In this document: piece after piece, positions 6,873-16,400 of the stretch
Position numbering within the stretch: position 1 is the first letter of the stretch
Layout of the letters: each line of letters opens with the position of its first letter
DNA from: Dyadobacter endophyticus
Lineage (GTDB): Bacteria; Bacteroidota; Bacteroidia; Cytophagales; Spirosomataceae
DNA length: 64,000 nucleotides
Reading direction: 5' to 3'
Assembly: GCF_014641595.1 (NCBI RefSeq)
Contig: NZ_BMIA01000001.1
Location: forward strand, 62,001 to 126,000
Program-made: the position numbers and the translations under genes
The notes under the pieces: generated by a model
What the model saw: only the letters and a program-made list of their open reading frames with translations
What the model was told of the DNA's origin: nothing
Database searches by the model: none

Positions 6873-9332
6873 TTAGCCATTCCGGCGCATTTGTTGGGCA
6901 AGGGCAGCAACGCCAGCCTGTATGCTGCCCAGCTGCTGGGCATACTGCTGCACCTTGATCTTTTCGGTTTGCTCAGTGGTATAGGTCAGGTATTCTTCCA
7001 GGCTGACCTCGGTGCGGTAAACTTTGGAGAGCGCCCCGCCCAGACTGATGAAGACCTCCTTATAGCGCAGCAGCGGGTCATTGGCCTTGTTGACTGAGAG
7101 CACCAGCGACTTTTCCTTTTCGGTCAGGCCCAAAAGTTCCTGGATCTGATCAAACTTGTTTTGATACTTGGATTGATCCAGAAGGATCTTGCAATCCGAG
7201 TTGTTGATGATGGCCTGCTTGACAATCGGGGAGGAGATAATATCTTCCACTTCCTGAGTGACCACAATCGCTTCACCAAAGAACTTTCTGACCGTTTTGA
7301 ACAGGTACTTAATGTATTCGGCCATTCCCTCTTTGGCGATTGCCTTCCAGGCTTCCTCGATCAGGATCACTTTCCGGATGCCGGAGAGCTTTCTCATCTT
7401 GGAGATAAAAACCTCCATGATGATAATGGTCACGATCGGAAACAGGATCGGGTGTTCTTTGATGTTATCCAGCTCAAAGACGATAAAGCGCTCTGATAAA
7501 AGATCGATGTTTTCTTTCGCGTTCAGAAGGTAATCAAACTCGCCGCCACGGTAATAGGGCCTGAGAACGTAAAGGAAATTACCTATATCAAAATCCTTGT
7601 CTTTGACCTGGTCCTGTTTGAGTACCTGCACGAATTGGGTCTGCAGGAACTCGTAGAAACTATCAAAGCATGGAAAAATGCCGCTGTCTTGAATGTGCTC
7701 ATAGTACTGGGCAAGCGCCACTGAAAGGGCGACATACTCTGATCGTCTGAAAGTCTCGTCGTCCTTTTTCCAAAGCGCTAGTAGCAGCGTTTTGATGCTT
7801 TCCTTCTTTTCAGTGTCAAGGGCATCGCCTTTCGCTATGTAAAAAGGGTTAAACCGGATCGGGTTTTTCTCATCATAAGTGAAATAGTATCCCGAAACCA
7901 TATCGCAGAGCCCTTTGTAGCTGTGACCCACATCGACGAGCACAATATGCGCGCCGGAATCGTAATAGCTTCTGACCATGTGATTGGTAAAAAAGCTTTT
8001 ACCGCTTCCGGAAGGGCCGAGAATAAACTTATTGCGATTGGTACAGATCCCCTTTTTGATCGGCTCATCGGAGATATCGACCAGTACTGGTTTGCCGGTA
8101 AGCCGGTCGCCAAGCCGGATCCCGAAGCTGCCCTTTGAGGACCGGTAGGGGCCTTCCAGATTGAAAAAGCACGCGGCCTGTTCTGCGAATGTGTCGAAAG
8201 TATCGTTCATGGGAAAATCGGCTGCGTTTCCCGGTATGCCCGCCCAGAAAATCTGGGGGGCTCCGGAGGTCTCCTGTTTGGCTGAGCTGTCCAGCTGGGC
8301 AAGTGCCGATGAGACCATGCTTTTTAGTTCTTTCACAGAGCCGTGCTCTTCTGTCCAGGCCAGCACATTGAAATGTGCTTTGACCGGGAGCCGCTGCTCG
8401 CGGATGGCTTCGTTTAAAAATTCGTTGGTGGCCTCAAGGGCCAGACTGTTCTCGCGGGCATAAATCGAAAGGGATTGCAGCCTGAGCCTTTTGCTTTCAA
8501 GGCGTTTGAGCGTCTTCTCACCCTCGCCAGTAAAGACGTACTGGTTGTAGATGTGATTGCAGGCCAGTAGCTGCCCGAGAAGGCTAGCAAAACCGACACT
8601 GAATTTGGCGCGGTCAGTCGAGTAGCGCTCATAGGTTGTCGCAGCGCTGCAAAACCCTGGAAGATCAGCCGCGTCAGCCAGCGTGTAAAGGCTGCATAGT
8701 CTGTCCCCGATCTGAATTCCCTTCTCAAAGCTGATCTCACGCAGCAGCCTCTGATCAGTGCCGGTCAGCAGAAACGCGTACTTTTCGATCAGGCCCGCCC
8801 GGCGCGCCTGACTTAGCAGCTGATCGTTTTGTAGTTGGGTGAGCCGGCTCATACCACTGTCCTCTAAAATACGTTTGAACTGGGTGGCACTGTCCAAAAA
8901 ATCATCGAGCGCTGCTTTGTCTAGCGTCTGCCGAGGCGCAATCGAGCTGCGAATCAGGTTAGAGGTCAGCGAGCTGGATAGTTTTCTTTCCTGGGGCGAT
9001 TTGGTCAGCATCACATAGCATTCATGGGAAAGGTAGGGTCTTCCCTTAAAGAATTTGTCGCTGGCCTGGCTTAGAAAGCTGACTGGCTCTGAGCGGTTGG
9101 CAGAAAACTCTTTTGTAACAAACCAGTCTTGTTTATGCAGCAAAGCGCGGGAGGGGAGCATCTTGATGGCCTTAACCCATGTCTGATGAAAGGCCTCGTA
9201 CTGCTGCTCAGAGAGCGTGAAGATCTCGGGCATCTCAGCCCGGAAAACGATCGTTACATCGCCCTGGCGCGAGAGGATCATATCATGCTCCACATCCAGT
9301 ATCGGTAGCAGATCATCGAGTAGCTTTTCCAT
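6873..9332 (-). CDS. traG: Conjugation ATPase TraG (VirB4-like)
   Basis: An 819-residue cytoplasmic ATPase that powers assembly and operation of the conjugation channel. The N-terminal half carries the TraG N-terminal domain (LLDDLLPILDVEHDMILSR at the start). The C-terminal half is the motor: Walker A GPSGSGKS at about residues 439-446 and Walker B VILIEEAW at about 654-661, followed by VVTQEVEDI. Length is typical of the family. The start at 9332 is 5 bases after the traF stop, so translation is probably coupled. No lesions are visible, so the motor should be functional. Confidence 0.95.
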   Translation of the reverse strand: MEKLLDDLLPILDVEHDMILSRQGDVTIVFRAEMPEIFTLSEQQYEAFHQTWVKAIKMLPSRALLHKQDWFVTKEFSANRSEPVSFLSQASDKFFKGRPYLSHECYVMLTKSPQERKLSSSLTSNLIRSSIAPRQTLDKAALDDFLDSATQFKRILEDSGMSRLTQLQNDQLLSQARRAGLIEKYAFLLTGTDQRLLREISFEKGIQIGDRLCSLYTLADAADLPGFCSAATTYERYSTDRAKFSVGFASLLGQLLACNHIYNQYVFTGEGEKTLKRLESKRLRLQSLSIYARENSLALEATNEFLNEAIREQRLPVKAHFNVLAWTEEHGSVKELKSMVSSALAQLDSSAKQETSGAPQIFWAGIPGNAADFPMNDTFDTFAEQAACFFNLEGPYRSSKGSFGIRLGDRLTGKPVLVDISDEPIKKGICTNRNKFILGPSGSGKSFFTNHMVRSYYDSGAHIVLVDVGHSYKGLCDMVSGYYFTYDEKNPIRFNPFYIAKGDALDTEKKESIKTLLLALWKKDDETFRRSEYVALSVALAQYYEHIQDSGIFPCFDSFYEFLQTQFVQVLKQDQVKDKDFDIGNFLYVLRPYYRGGEFDYLLNAKENIDLLSERFIVFELDNIKEHPILFPIVTIIIMEVFISKMRKLSGIRKVILIEEAWKAIAKEGMAEYIKYLFKTVRKFFGEAIVVTQEVEDIISSPIVKQAIINNSDCKILLDQSKYQNKFDQIQELLGLTEKEKSLVLSVNKANDPLLRYKEVFISLGGALSKVYRTEVSLEEYLTYTTEQTEKIKVQQYAQQLGSIQAGVAALAQQMRRNG

Positions 9333-9337
9333 TTGCT

Positions 9338-9664
9338 TTAATTTGATTTAATCCTGGTTATGAACCGTTTTCTGGAAGTGGCCTTGACAAGGCTTGGGAC
9401 TTTTCGGGCCGCCAGTGCTTTGCTCAGACCGTGCTCGCCAAAGCTGTTGCTGAGCTGGTAGACTGTCATGATCGATGCGGCGGCCAGGCATACGGCAATC
9501 AAAAGGCACAGGTAGGTATTCACTCCGCAGACATACATGAGCGCATACATAATCATCACCATGAACATTGCCCCGCCTGCATACCAGATGTACTGCCCTT
9601 TAAGCCCGCGAAAAACGATGCTGCGATTGATTCCCTTGTTTACCACATATGTGATTCGTGCCAT
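9338..9664 (-). CDS. traF: Conjugative transposon protein TraF (DUF4133)
   Basis: A 108-residue membrane protein of the DUF4133 family (VirB3-like). The N-terminus ARITYVVNKGINRSIVFRGL is the family hallmark; two adjacent membrane segments cover residues about 26-48 and 50-72, followed by a basic C-terminus. It directly precedes traG, the usual arrangement of VirB3- and VirB4-like partners. Confidence 0.92.
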   Translation of the reverse strand: MARITYVVNKGINRSIVFRGLKGQYIWYAGGAMFMVMIMYALMYVCGVNTYLCLLIAVCLAAASIMTVYQLSNSFGEHGLSKALAARKVPSLVKATSRKRFITRIKSN

Positions 9665-9800
9665 CTGCTATTGGGTTTCTCTTGATCACTTTGTAGGTTT
9701 TGAAACCATATCTGGGGTTATTGAGGCGAACAAGGAACGATAAATAGTCTCTGAGCCGCTCGCCGATGTAAATTCCCATACTATCAATTGTTTGATTCAT
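9600..9800 (-). CDS. Possible small ORF between traE and traF
   Basis: A 66-codon frame that overlaps the traF start by 65 bases. The first 40 residues (GIYIGERLRDYLSFLVRL, then NNPRYGFKTYKVIK) look like ordinary protein rather than shadow sequence, and a second short open stretch ends at its ATG with an ATGA overlap (9797-9800). No family is recognised. It may be a diverged small tra-operon gene or a decayed one; the traE-traF gap of 220 bases is unusually large for this tight operon. Confidence 0.3.
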   Translation of the reverse strand: MNQTIDSMGIYIGERLRDYLSFLVRLNNPRYGFKTYKVIKRNPIADGTNHICGKQGNQSQHRFSRA

Positions 9801-9884
9801 CTGGCGCGTTTGATCAAAAGGTAGGCATTTAAAGGTTGCCGGTAATGTTTATACGTCAAGCCTTTAAGCCTACCTTTTGCCGGC

Positions 9885-10208
9885 CTAGAGTCCGAAGAAA
9901 GATTGCAATACTGTCGCCACCACCACCAGGAAAATGCAGCTACCAAACCATGCCGCAGCAACTTTGCCAGTATCCTGATCGCCCGCATTCCATTTTTGAA
10001 AAACCTTTACTGCGCCAACCAGACCCAGTACTGCCCCGATGGCATACATCAGGTTTGTGCCGGGCTCAAAGTAGGATCTGACTTGCGAATCGGCTTCCTG
10101 GATACCTGCTGCCCCGTCCTGGGCCCATGTGATCGTGCTGATTAGGCCCAGAGCCAATGTAAGTGAAAGGGCGTACCTCACCGGTGGATTCTTTCTGCTC
10201 GTTTTCAT
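9885..10208 (-). CDS. traE: Conjugative transposon protein TraE (DUF4134)
   Basis: A 107-residue protein of the DUF4134 family (VirB2/pilin-like). It has a signal peptide (about residues 1-29, ITWAQ), a mature part with the hallmark IQEADSQVRSYFEPGTNLMY, two membrane helices with a Gly/Ala-rich VLGLVGAVKVFQKWNAGDQD loop between them, and a hydrophobic end with FLVVVATVLQSFFGL. It is the major pilus-subunit candidate of the operon. Confidence 0.93.
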   Translation of the reverse strand: MKTSRKNPPVRYALSLTLALGLISTITWAQDGAAGIQEADSQVRSYFEPGTNLMYAIGAVLGLVGAVKVFQKWNAGDQDTGKVAAAWFGSCIFLVVVATVLQSFFGL

Positions 10209-10304
10209 ACTCCTCTATCCGTTTAAGTTGAACATACTTGCGATTCCCCTCCGTCTGACACCCTTCCGCAACTCGGAAGGGGTCAGATCGTTGGGCGGGC
10301 TCCA

Positions 10305-10796
10305 TTAAAACATCCCCCAAACCTCACCTTTATCACCCTCGCTGAGATGTATGGAGCCATATTTTGCGCACTCGGCGTCAATACGATTATTTACCGCAAA
10401 CTGGAAAGGCGATCTTTTAAGCATCTGGTAATCTTTCAGGATTATTTGAAGCATTTGGATCAGGTCCTGCCTGTCATAGCCTTTCTGATGGGCTTCTTCG
10501 ATTTCTGTTGCCAGGTGTTCATAAAGGTTCTCTACCCTGGTTGACATTTCTTCGTTTTGCCATTCTGGCTGCGGGTCCTGCTCGTTTAAAATTTCTTGGT
10601 CCGGACGGCTCGGGTCGGACGTTTTTCCAATTGCTTTGCTTAAAGTGCCAGCGTCAAACTGCCGTTTCCTGGGTCTTCCACCAAGCAGGCGATTGATTTC
10701 GGTTCGAAAATATTTCCATCCAACGAAGGTGTAGTAAATCAGCAGGGCACCGGCGAGAATTCCCGCATAAACAGCCCAGGGGTTTGAGGTAAACAT
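10305..10796 (-). CDS. First gene of the tra operon, single-pass membrane protein of unknown function
   Basis: The ATG at 10796 (MFTSNPWAVYAGILAG) is preferred over the upstream in-frame ATG at 10898 because it places the hydrophobic segment at the N-terminus (residues 7-25), and because 10881-10898 contains an inverted repeat that looks regulatory. The 163-residue product then has a cytoplasmic, acidic/basic helical region (residues 60-163) including TRVENLYEHLATEIEEAHQK. Similar proteins precede traE in Bacteroidetes elements and have no known activity. It is separated from traE by 96 bases. Confidence 0.7.
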   Translation of the reverse strand: MFTSNPWAVYAGILAGALLIYYTFVGWKYFRTEINRLLGGRPRKRQFDAGTLSKAIGKTSDPSRPDQEILNEQDPQPEWQNEEMSTRVENLYEHLATEIEEAHQKGYDRQDLIQMLQIILKDYQMLKRSPFQFAVNNRIDAECAKYGSIHLSEGDKGEVWGMF

Positions 10797-10880
10797 ATGC
10801 GTCTTAGGTTTGCGTTTGAAGTGACCGGCCTTGGGTTGCCGGTTGATTTTTGTTACGCTACAAAGTAAGTCGTCAGGAAA

Positions 10881-10922
10881 GGGTACAGAAAAGTACAAGT
10901 TTTGTTGTACCTTTTTGTACCC
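10881..10922. promoter_or_regulatory. Nested inverted repeat of four GTAC boxes upstream of the tra operon
   Basis: The outer arms GGGTACA (10881-10887) and TGTACCC (10916-10922) are perfectly inverted; inner arms GTACAA (10893-10898) and TTGTAC (10905-10910) are too. The four GTAC cores start at 10883, 10893, 10907 and 10917, so the two pairs have the same 10-base step, roughly one helical turn. This is an operator-like arrangement about 85-125 bases upstream of the first tra-operon ATG. The same GTACA/TGTAC half-site makes the palindrome in front of the XRE gene at 11.3 kb. A transcription terminator is the alternative reading. Confidence 0.55.
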
Positions 10923-10969
10923 TTTTTCTTCTTGCCCAAAAACGGACTGATGATGCGGAGTGAAAGCAA

Positions 10970-11246
10970 GTGAATTATTTGTGTATTGAAAATCTTGGAA
11001 AACCTAAATTTGAATTTATCGGCGAAGTATCACCGTTTGATGTCGATAGCTATCTACCCCAGATAGACTGGGTCATCTTCTCTGACCAACTTCAAAATTT
11101 ATCGATGAGAGAAGTCAGCGAGCTATGTTTTGCATGACGAGAACCCAGACACGCTTTACAAATTCAGCAATATTGAAAACCGAATTCTCAAGGATAAGGC
11201 TTATTTTGAGGCAGTTATTCAAGGATTGGAGCAGCCAGGGAATTAG
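10970..11246 (+). pseudogene. Frameshifted small gene of unknown function
   Basis: Found by reading frames by hand. From a GTG at 10970 one frame reads 55 codons (…EVSPFDVDSYLPQIDWVIF…) and stops at 11135. Near 11120 the reading continues sensibly in another frame (SYVLHDENPDTLYKFSNIEN, then ILKDKAYFEAVIQGLEQPGN) to a TAG at 11244. Together they would make a protein of about 90 residues with normal composition, so one small indel seems to have broken it. It is opposite in direction to the tra operon and the XRE gene. No family is recognised. Confidence 0.5.
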
Positions 11247-11313
11247 AGCAAATCGGATATCACTCTTTTAAGTAGAAGGTTTACAAATGCAAAATGGAAA
11301 AGGCAGGATGTAT

Positions 11314-11544
11314 CTATAAAGGGTCTTCTGGCCAGAAATCCTTCGGAGAACATTCCAACGCTTTTGCCAAAGCGTTTAGGTGATTAATATTGTACTTCGC
11401 GCGCCGACTTGAAGCTTCAACGTGCGAAACAAAGGTATCAGTCATCTCCAATTTTTGAGAAAGTGCCATCTGAGAAAGACCAAGCGCTTTGCGCTTTTCT
11501 CGGACCTTCTCAACGATATATTTCTCGATTGGCGACAACAACAT
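11314..11544 (-). CDS. XRE/Cro-CI-family DNA-binding regulator
   Basis: A 76-residue protein made almost entirely of one XRE helix-turn-helix domain (residues 9-66). The first helices are IVEKVREKRKALGLSQMALS, the recognition region MTDTFVSHVEASSRRAKYN, and the domain closes with LAKALECSPKDFWPEDPL. A perfect 18-base palindrome lies 43-60 bases upstream, consistent with autoregulation. Because the tra operon's upstream region carries the same half-sites, this is the best candidate for a transfer-control repressor. That regulatory link is inferred. Confidence 0.88.
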   Translation of the reverse strand: MLLSPIEKYIVEKVREKRKALGLSQMALSQKLEMTDTFVSHVEASSRRAKYNINHLNALAKALECSPKDFWPEDPL

Positions 11545-11586
11545 CTAGTTTTTTGTTGCAAGCACAACCTTTTACGAAATTTTCTC

Positions 11587-11604
11587 AATGGTACATGTAC
11601 CATT
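11587..11604. promoter_or_regulatory. Perfect 18-bp palindrome, putative XRE operator
   Basis: AATGGTACATGTACCATT reads the same on both strands. It lies 43 bases upstream of the XRE gene's ATG, next to a TACATTTA sequence on the minus strand that approaches the Bacteroidetes -7 box. Its core contains GGTACA/TGTACC, the half-site also found four times upstream of the tra operon. Confidence 0.6.
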
Positions 11605-11718
11605 AAATGTAACTTTTTGTTATATTTGTTAAAACAATTGGCGGGTGTCGAAATTTGATGCTGGCTATGTTATTATTTGCGATACTTCAGAATATCAGAA
11701 GCATTCGCTTTGAGTCTC

Positions 11719-11880
11719 GTTATCGAAACCTAGGAAATTTCAATATGCACGGGATGATAAGTCGATTCGCTCACGACCCGGGCGTGGGCAAACTTATCCG
11801 TGCGCAGGCTTCCTAGGGCCCCGATAACAGTAAGTTTGAATCCACGCCCTTTTATCCGGAAAGGGGTCTCATTCAAACTT
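11719..11880 (+). ncRNA. Highly structured non-coding segment of unknown class
   Basis: No plausible ORF, but unusually strong nested complementarity. GTTATCG (11719-11725) pairs with CGATAAC (11822-11828); inside it CCTAGGAA (11729-11736) with TTCCTAGG (11810-11817); then GCACGG (11747-11752) with CCGTGC (11798-11803) and ATAAGT (11757-11762) with ACTTAT (11792-11797); at the tip CACG with CGTG. A second adjacent hairpin has arms AAGTTTGAAT (11832-11841) and ATTCAAACTT (11871-11880) with an inner CCCTTT/AAAGGG stem. This is too much pairing for chance. I do not recognise a riboswitch, ribozyme or tmRNA signature. It could be a structured RNA, a leader of the downstream operon (about 200 bases upstream), or a mobile-element end. 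Confidence 0.5.
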
Positions 11881-12082
11881 CCCGAGTGACATAGTACTTT
11901 GTTCCATTATGAAAACCTTTTGGTGGCCTATGTTCTGCTCTTTCATTTTCCAACTTATTATTCGAAAGCCCGAGTAGCAACTTCGAGCTCACTTGCTGAT
12001 TTTGCTCTGACCTGCTTCATTAAGCGGGGCAAGCATTTTCGCGCCTTTTGTTTCTTATTTATTCACTCCAAAATTCATTGCA

Positions 12083-13414
12083 ATGAAATTCATTTATTGC
12101 TCTCCCGGGAAAAGACTGTCCTATATTCTGTATTTGGTCTTTGCCTACTATCTGCTTGTTATGTGGAGCCCGGCGCGCGCCCAGGCGTCCAGGCCCCTGC
12201 AAGTCGGTGACCGTTTGCCTGATCTACGCCTTTCCGGCGTGATGGATTACAGTTCACCAACTGTTTCGCTTGCCGATTTCCGGGGTAAACTGTTGATCCT
12301 TGACTTCTGGGCGAGCTGGTGCGGCCCTTGCGTGAAGATGCTGCCGGTTTTAGATTCACTTCAGCGGCAATTTGATGGAAAGGCGCAGATCCTATCAGTC
12401 ACCTATCAAAGTGAAAAGGAGATCCAGTCCTTCTTTTCAAAATATTACCGCCGTAATCCCAAACGTATAGGTATACCCGGTGTCACAGGTGACACTACCT
12501 TATCACGCTTGTTTGCGTATAATGCCGTCCCGCATTATGTCTGGATTGACGCTTCCGGTGTGATCCGGGCGATCACCGGCATGCAGGAGCTTAACGCCGC
12601 TAATATTACAAAGATGCTTTCAGGCACTGTGCCTGTTATGGAGCAAAAAAGCGATGAGAAAAGGATTCCATACAGCCCGTACTGGCCGCTGATGCTGGAC
12701 AGAAACGGTGGGGACGGTTCAAATATGCTTTACCATTCGCTTTTCACCCGGTACACTCCCGGAATAGGCTTTGGGCATTCAATCCTGCGCGATAGCACGT
12801 CCCACTTTCGGATCACGGTCCGAAATTGCGAGCGGGCCTGGTTTTTCAAGATCGCTCACGCGCTTAATGGAGTCCCTTTCAACGAAACTAATACCATTTT
12901 TGAGGTGCGCGATAAGGGCCGGTTGACTTCATCACTTGTCGGCGGGCCCTATGAGAAATGGCTTCAGGACGGCAACGGCTTTTGTTATGAGCTCGCAGTC
13001 GGCCTGGATCAGGAAAAGCAGGCCTTCAAACTAATGCAGCGAGACCTTGAAATGTTCTTTCCCGAATACACCTCGGCAGTTGAGCAGCGGGACACGGCCT
13101 GTCTGGCCCTGAAGCGTATTTCTACAGCCCGGGCACTGGCCAGCAGTGGAGGGAAAACCATTCTTGACCTGGGACCATACGAATGGAAAGTCTCCAATGC
13201 ATCGGTTGGGCAGATCATACGCCGCTTGAACTACTTTCAACGGCTGAACACGATGGTAGTCGACCAAACCGGGTTTACCGGTAAGATGGACATGCTGCTC
13301 ACTGCGGGATGGTCTGATCTGAAAGCGCTGAATTCAGAGCTGGCCAAATACGGGTTTGTGTTAGAGCCGGTTCAGGCGCCTATCCAGGTGCTGGTTATTG
13401 GTGATCGAAAATAA
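12083..13414 (+). CDS. TlpA-like thioredoxin with C-terminal DUF3738 (TIGR03435-type) domain
   Basis: A 443-residue exported protein. A signal peptide covers residues 1-33 (…WSPARAQA). A TlpA/AhpC-type thioredoxin fold follows (about 38-180) with the active site WCGPC, cysteines 80 and 83, inside FWASWCGPCVKMLP. The C-terminal 220 residues match the pattern of the DUF3738/TIGR03435 domain: LDLGPYEWKVSNASVGQII, VVDQTGFTGKMDMLL, LNSELAKYGFVLEPV and the terminal PIQVLVIGDRK. The thioredoxin part should act on disulfides outside the cytoplasm; the DUF3738 role is unknown. It leads an operon with SusC (15-base gap), SusD and a LanC-like gene, suggesting a substrate or peptide containing thiols. 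Confidence 0.88.
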   Translation: MKFIYCSPGKRLSYILYLVFAYYLLVMWSPARAQASRPLQVGDRLPDLRLSGVMDYSSPTVSLADFRGKLLILDFWASWCGPCVKMLPVLDSLQRQFDGKAQILSVTYQSEKEIQSFFSKYYRRNPKRIGIPGVTGDTTLSRLFAYNAVPHYVWIDASGVIRAITGMQELNAANITKMLSGTVPVMEQKSDEKRIPYSPYWPLMLDRNGGDGSNMLYHSLFTRYTPGIGFGHSILRDSTSHFRITVRNCERAWFFKIAHALNGVPFNETNTIFEVRDKGRLTSSLVGGPYEKWLQDGNGFCYELAVGLDQEKQAFKLMQRDLEMFFPEYTSAVEQRDTACLALKRISTARALASSGGKTILDLGPYEWKVSNASVGQIIRRLNYFQRLNTMVVDQTGFTGKMDMLLTAGWSDLKALNSELAKYGFVLEPVQAPIQVLVIGDRK

Positions 13415-13429
13415 GTAAGCCCTTTCGCT

Positions 13430-16400
13430 ATGAGACGATCTATATTGTTTATTGCTTTTTTGCTGAGCTGCGGCGCGGTTTGGGCGCAGAAATCCGGTGA
13501 AGTCACCGGGAGGGTGCGAGGGGCAGACGGGGGCATCTTACCCGGGGCTTCGGTAGTCATTAAAGGCACACGCAACGGAACGATGGCTGATTCGCTGGGC
13601 CGGTTTAGACTTAATCTTTCCGCAGATACGGCTACGCTGGCAGTTTCCTTTATTGGTTACCAGACAAAGGAGGTCCGTGCTTCGGTAGCGAGATCTTTGG
13701 ATATTGAGCTAGAAGCCAGCAGCAGCCAATTGAGCGAGGTGATCGTCTCAATCGGTTATCAGCAACTGCCCAAAGAGCGCGCGACCGGCTCATTTGCCCA
13801 GGTAGACCAGAAACTATTCAACCGGAGCGTAGGGCCGGATGTGATCAGCCGGCTGGCAGATGTAACGCCTGGCCTGATCTTTAACCGCGGGATTGTCAAA
13901 CCCGGCAGCCAGACCAACATTTCGATCCGGGGGCAGAGCACGATTTTTGCCAAAGCGGACCCGCTGATCGTGCTGGACAATTTCCCCTATACGGGTGATT
14001 TGAACGCGATCAACCCGAATGATATTGAAAGTGTGACTGTGCTCAAAGATGCCGCAGCCGCTTCGATCTGGGGGGCTCAGTCTGCCAATGGGGTTATTGT
14101 GATCACCACTAAAAAGGCAGCCTACGAGCAGCCGCTTCGGGTGAGCTTGAATACCAGCCTGACTGTAACCCAGAAGCCTGATCCTTTTTACCTGCCGAGG
14201 ATGTCCAGCTCTCAGGTCATCGATATGGAGCAGCTGCTGTTTTCCAGAGGCTATTACAAAACCGCCGAAAACAGCCCCGGCAAACCTGCGCTCACTCCGG
14301 TGGTCGAGCTTTTGATCGCAGCCCGTGATGGAAAGATATCGGCCGGGAGCGCCGATGCACAAATCAACGCATTGCGTAATGTCGATGTCAGAAATGACTA
14401 CCGCAAATACCTTTACCGAAACAGTGTCAATCAACAATACGCGCTCAGCTTGCAGGGTGGGGGAAAGGCCTCGCGTTTTCACCTTTCGGCTGGCTACGAT
14501 AAAGGACTCTCCTCGCAGATTGGAAATAGCTCTGAGCGCGTAACTGTGAGTGCCAATAACGATTTGACACTTTTAAAAGGCAAAGCCGAGCTTTCTACGG
14601 GAGTCTACCTTACCCGCCAGCGTATGATTGACAATGCCCTCGGGTTATCTTATTTCAATCTGACATCCACCAGCGCAGTCTACCCGTATGCATCTTTCAC
14701 TGACGAGTCTGGTAACCCAGCCAGGCTCAGCCACTACTATCGCAACAGTTTTTTGGATGAAGCGGCCTCGAAAGGACTGCTGAACTGGGGCTTTGTGCCC
14801 CTGGACGAGATGGGCTATCGCAATTATCAAACCAGACAGCTCGACTACCGCATCAATACCGGGCTTCGCTACAAAATCCTTCCGGGGTTAAGTGCAGAGG
14901 GGTTATTCCAGTATACAGGCAGCAGCTCGCGTGGATGGCGGCAGCAAAACCAGAAAAGCTGGACGGTACGCGACCTTGTTAACCGATTTACGATTGCTTC
15001 CGAGACAGGGCTAGTAAGGCCAGTGCCGGTTGGGGACGTCCTGGATCAGTCTGCGGTTGATGTTTCGGGTTATTTCGCGCGGGCGCAAGCCAACTTTGAG
15101 AAGACGATCTTAGAGAAGCACCAATTGACCGCAATCGCTGGTGCCGAAGTGCGCGATCTGGGCACAAAGTCCAATGCGTGGCGCAGCTATGGATACGATG
15201 ACGCGCTGGGCAGCTTTCAACAGGTTGACTACCTGTCTACTTTTAAGTCCTATATTAATCCTGCCTCCGCCTCCAACCGGATCCCGCAATATGGCGGGAT
15301 GAGCAGCCTGACCGACCGGTTCGTTTCTTATTATGCCAATGCAGCCTACACCTTCGACGGCAGATACCTGATTTCGGCCAGCGGCAGAAAAGACATGTCC
15401 AACCTTTTTGGGGTGAATGCCAATCAGCGGGGTGTGCCGCTGTACTCAGTGGGAGTTGGCTGGAATGTGCACCAGGAGAAGTTTTTTCATGCCAGGTGGC
15501 TCCCGCAGCTGAAACTACGCGCCACCTACGGCTACAATGGTAACATAGATAGGACGCTCTCTGCTTACACTACGGCCTATTATAGCATCGCTTCGCAGAC
15601 CGAGATCGGTCTTCCATATTCGCTGATCCGCAACCCGCCCAATCCCGACCTGCGCTGGGAGCGCGTTAGGATGATGAATTTCGGCGTGGATTTTAAAACA
15701 GCTGCCGGCCGGGTCTCCGGTAGCATAGAGTACTACATCAAAAAAGGGTTTGATTTGATAGGGGATGCTCCGCTTGCCCCGCAAACGGGATTGACCAGCT
15801 ACCGTGGGAACACTGCTAATACCAGTGGTAGAGGCATAGATGTGCTTTTAACCAGCAATAACTTTCAGGGTAAATTTAGCTGGCAAACCCAGTTTATCCT
15901 TAGCTATGCGAGCATCAAAGTCAGCAAATACCTTCCCAAGTCCAGTAACCTTAGGGGCGATTATGTAGTCTCAGCGAATGGTTATCCTACCCAGGGGCGC
16001 TATTTGACGGGAATGTACAGCTTGCCTTCGGCCGGCCTGGACCCCGAGAACGGGGATCCCAGAGGATGGCTTGATGGGAAGGTCAGTAAGAACTACTCGG
16101 CGCTGCTGGCAGTGGCAGATTTAAATTCGCTTGTTTACCACGGCTCTTCCCGTCCGCTTGTCTTCGGCGGCCTGCGCAATACGGTCAGCTGGCGCAATTG
16201 GAGTTTGTCAGCCAATATCGGCTACCGGCTTGCCTATTACGTGCGGCTGCCTTCGGTGCTTTACTCGCAGGTATTGACTGGCGTGACAGCCCACGGGGAT
16301 TTTTCAAAACGCTGGAAACAGCCAGGCGATGAGCTGCTAACCCATGTGCCTTCGATGCCCGCTTCGACCAACACTAACCGGGATTTATTCTATACCGGCT

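Noticed and set aside
6854..6943. 30-codon extension of the traI-like gene
   Set aside because: It overlaps the end of traG and would bury the signal peptide.
11719..11828. Integron attC site
   Set aside because: The outer GTTATCG/CGATAAC arms are in the wrong orientation for the attC RYYYAAC/GTTRRRY pair, and no integrase is near.
11719..11880. Retron msr-msd RNA
   Set aside because: No reverse transcriptase gene is present within several kilobases.
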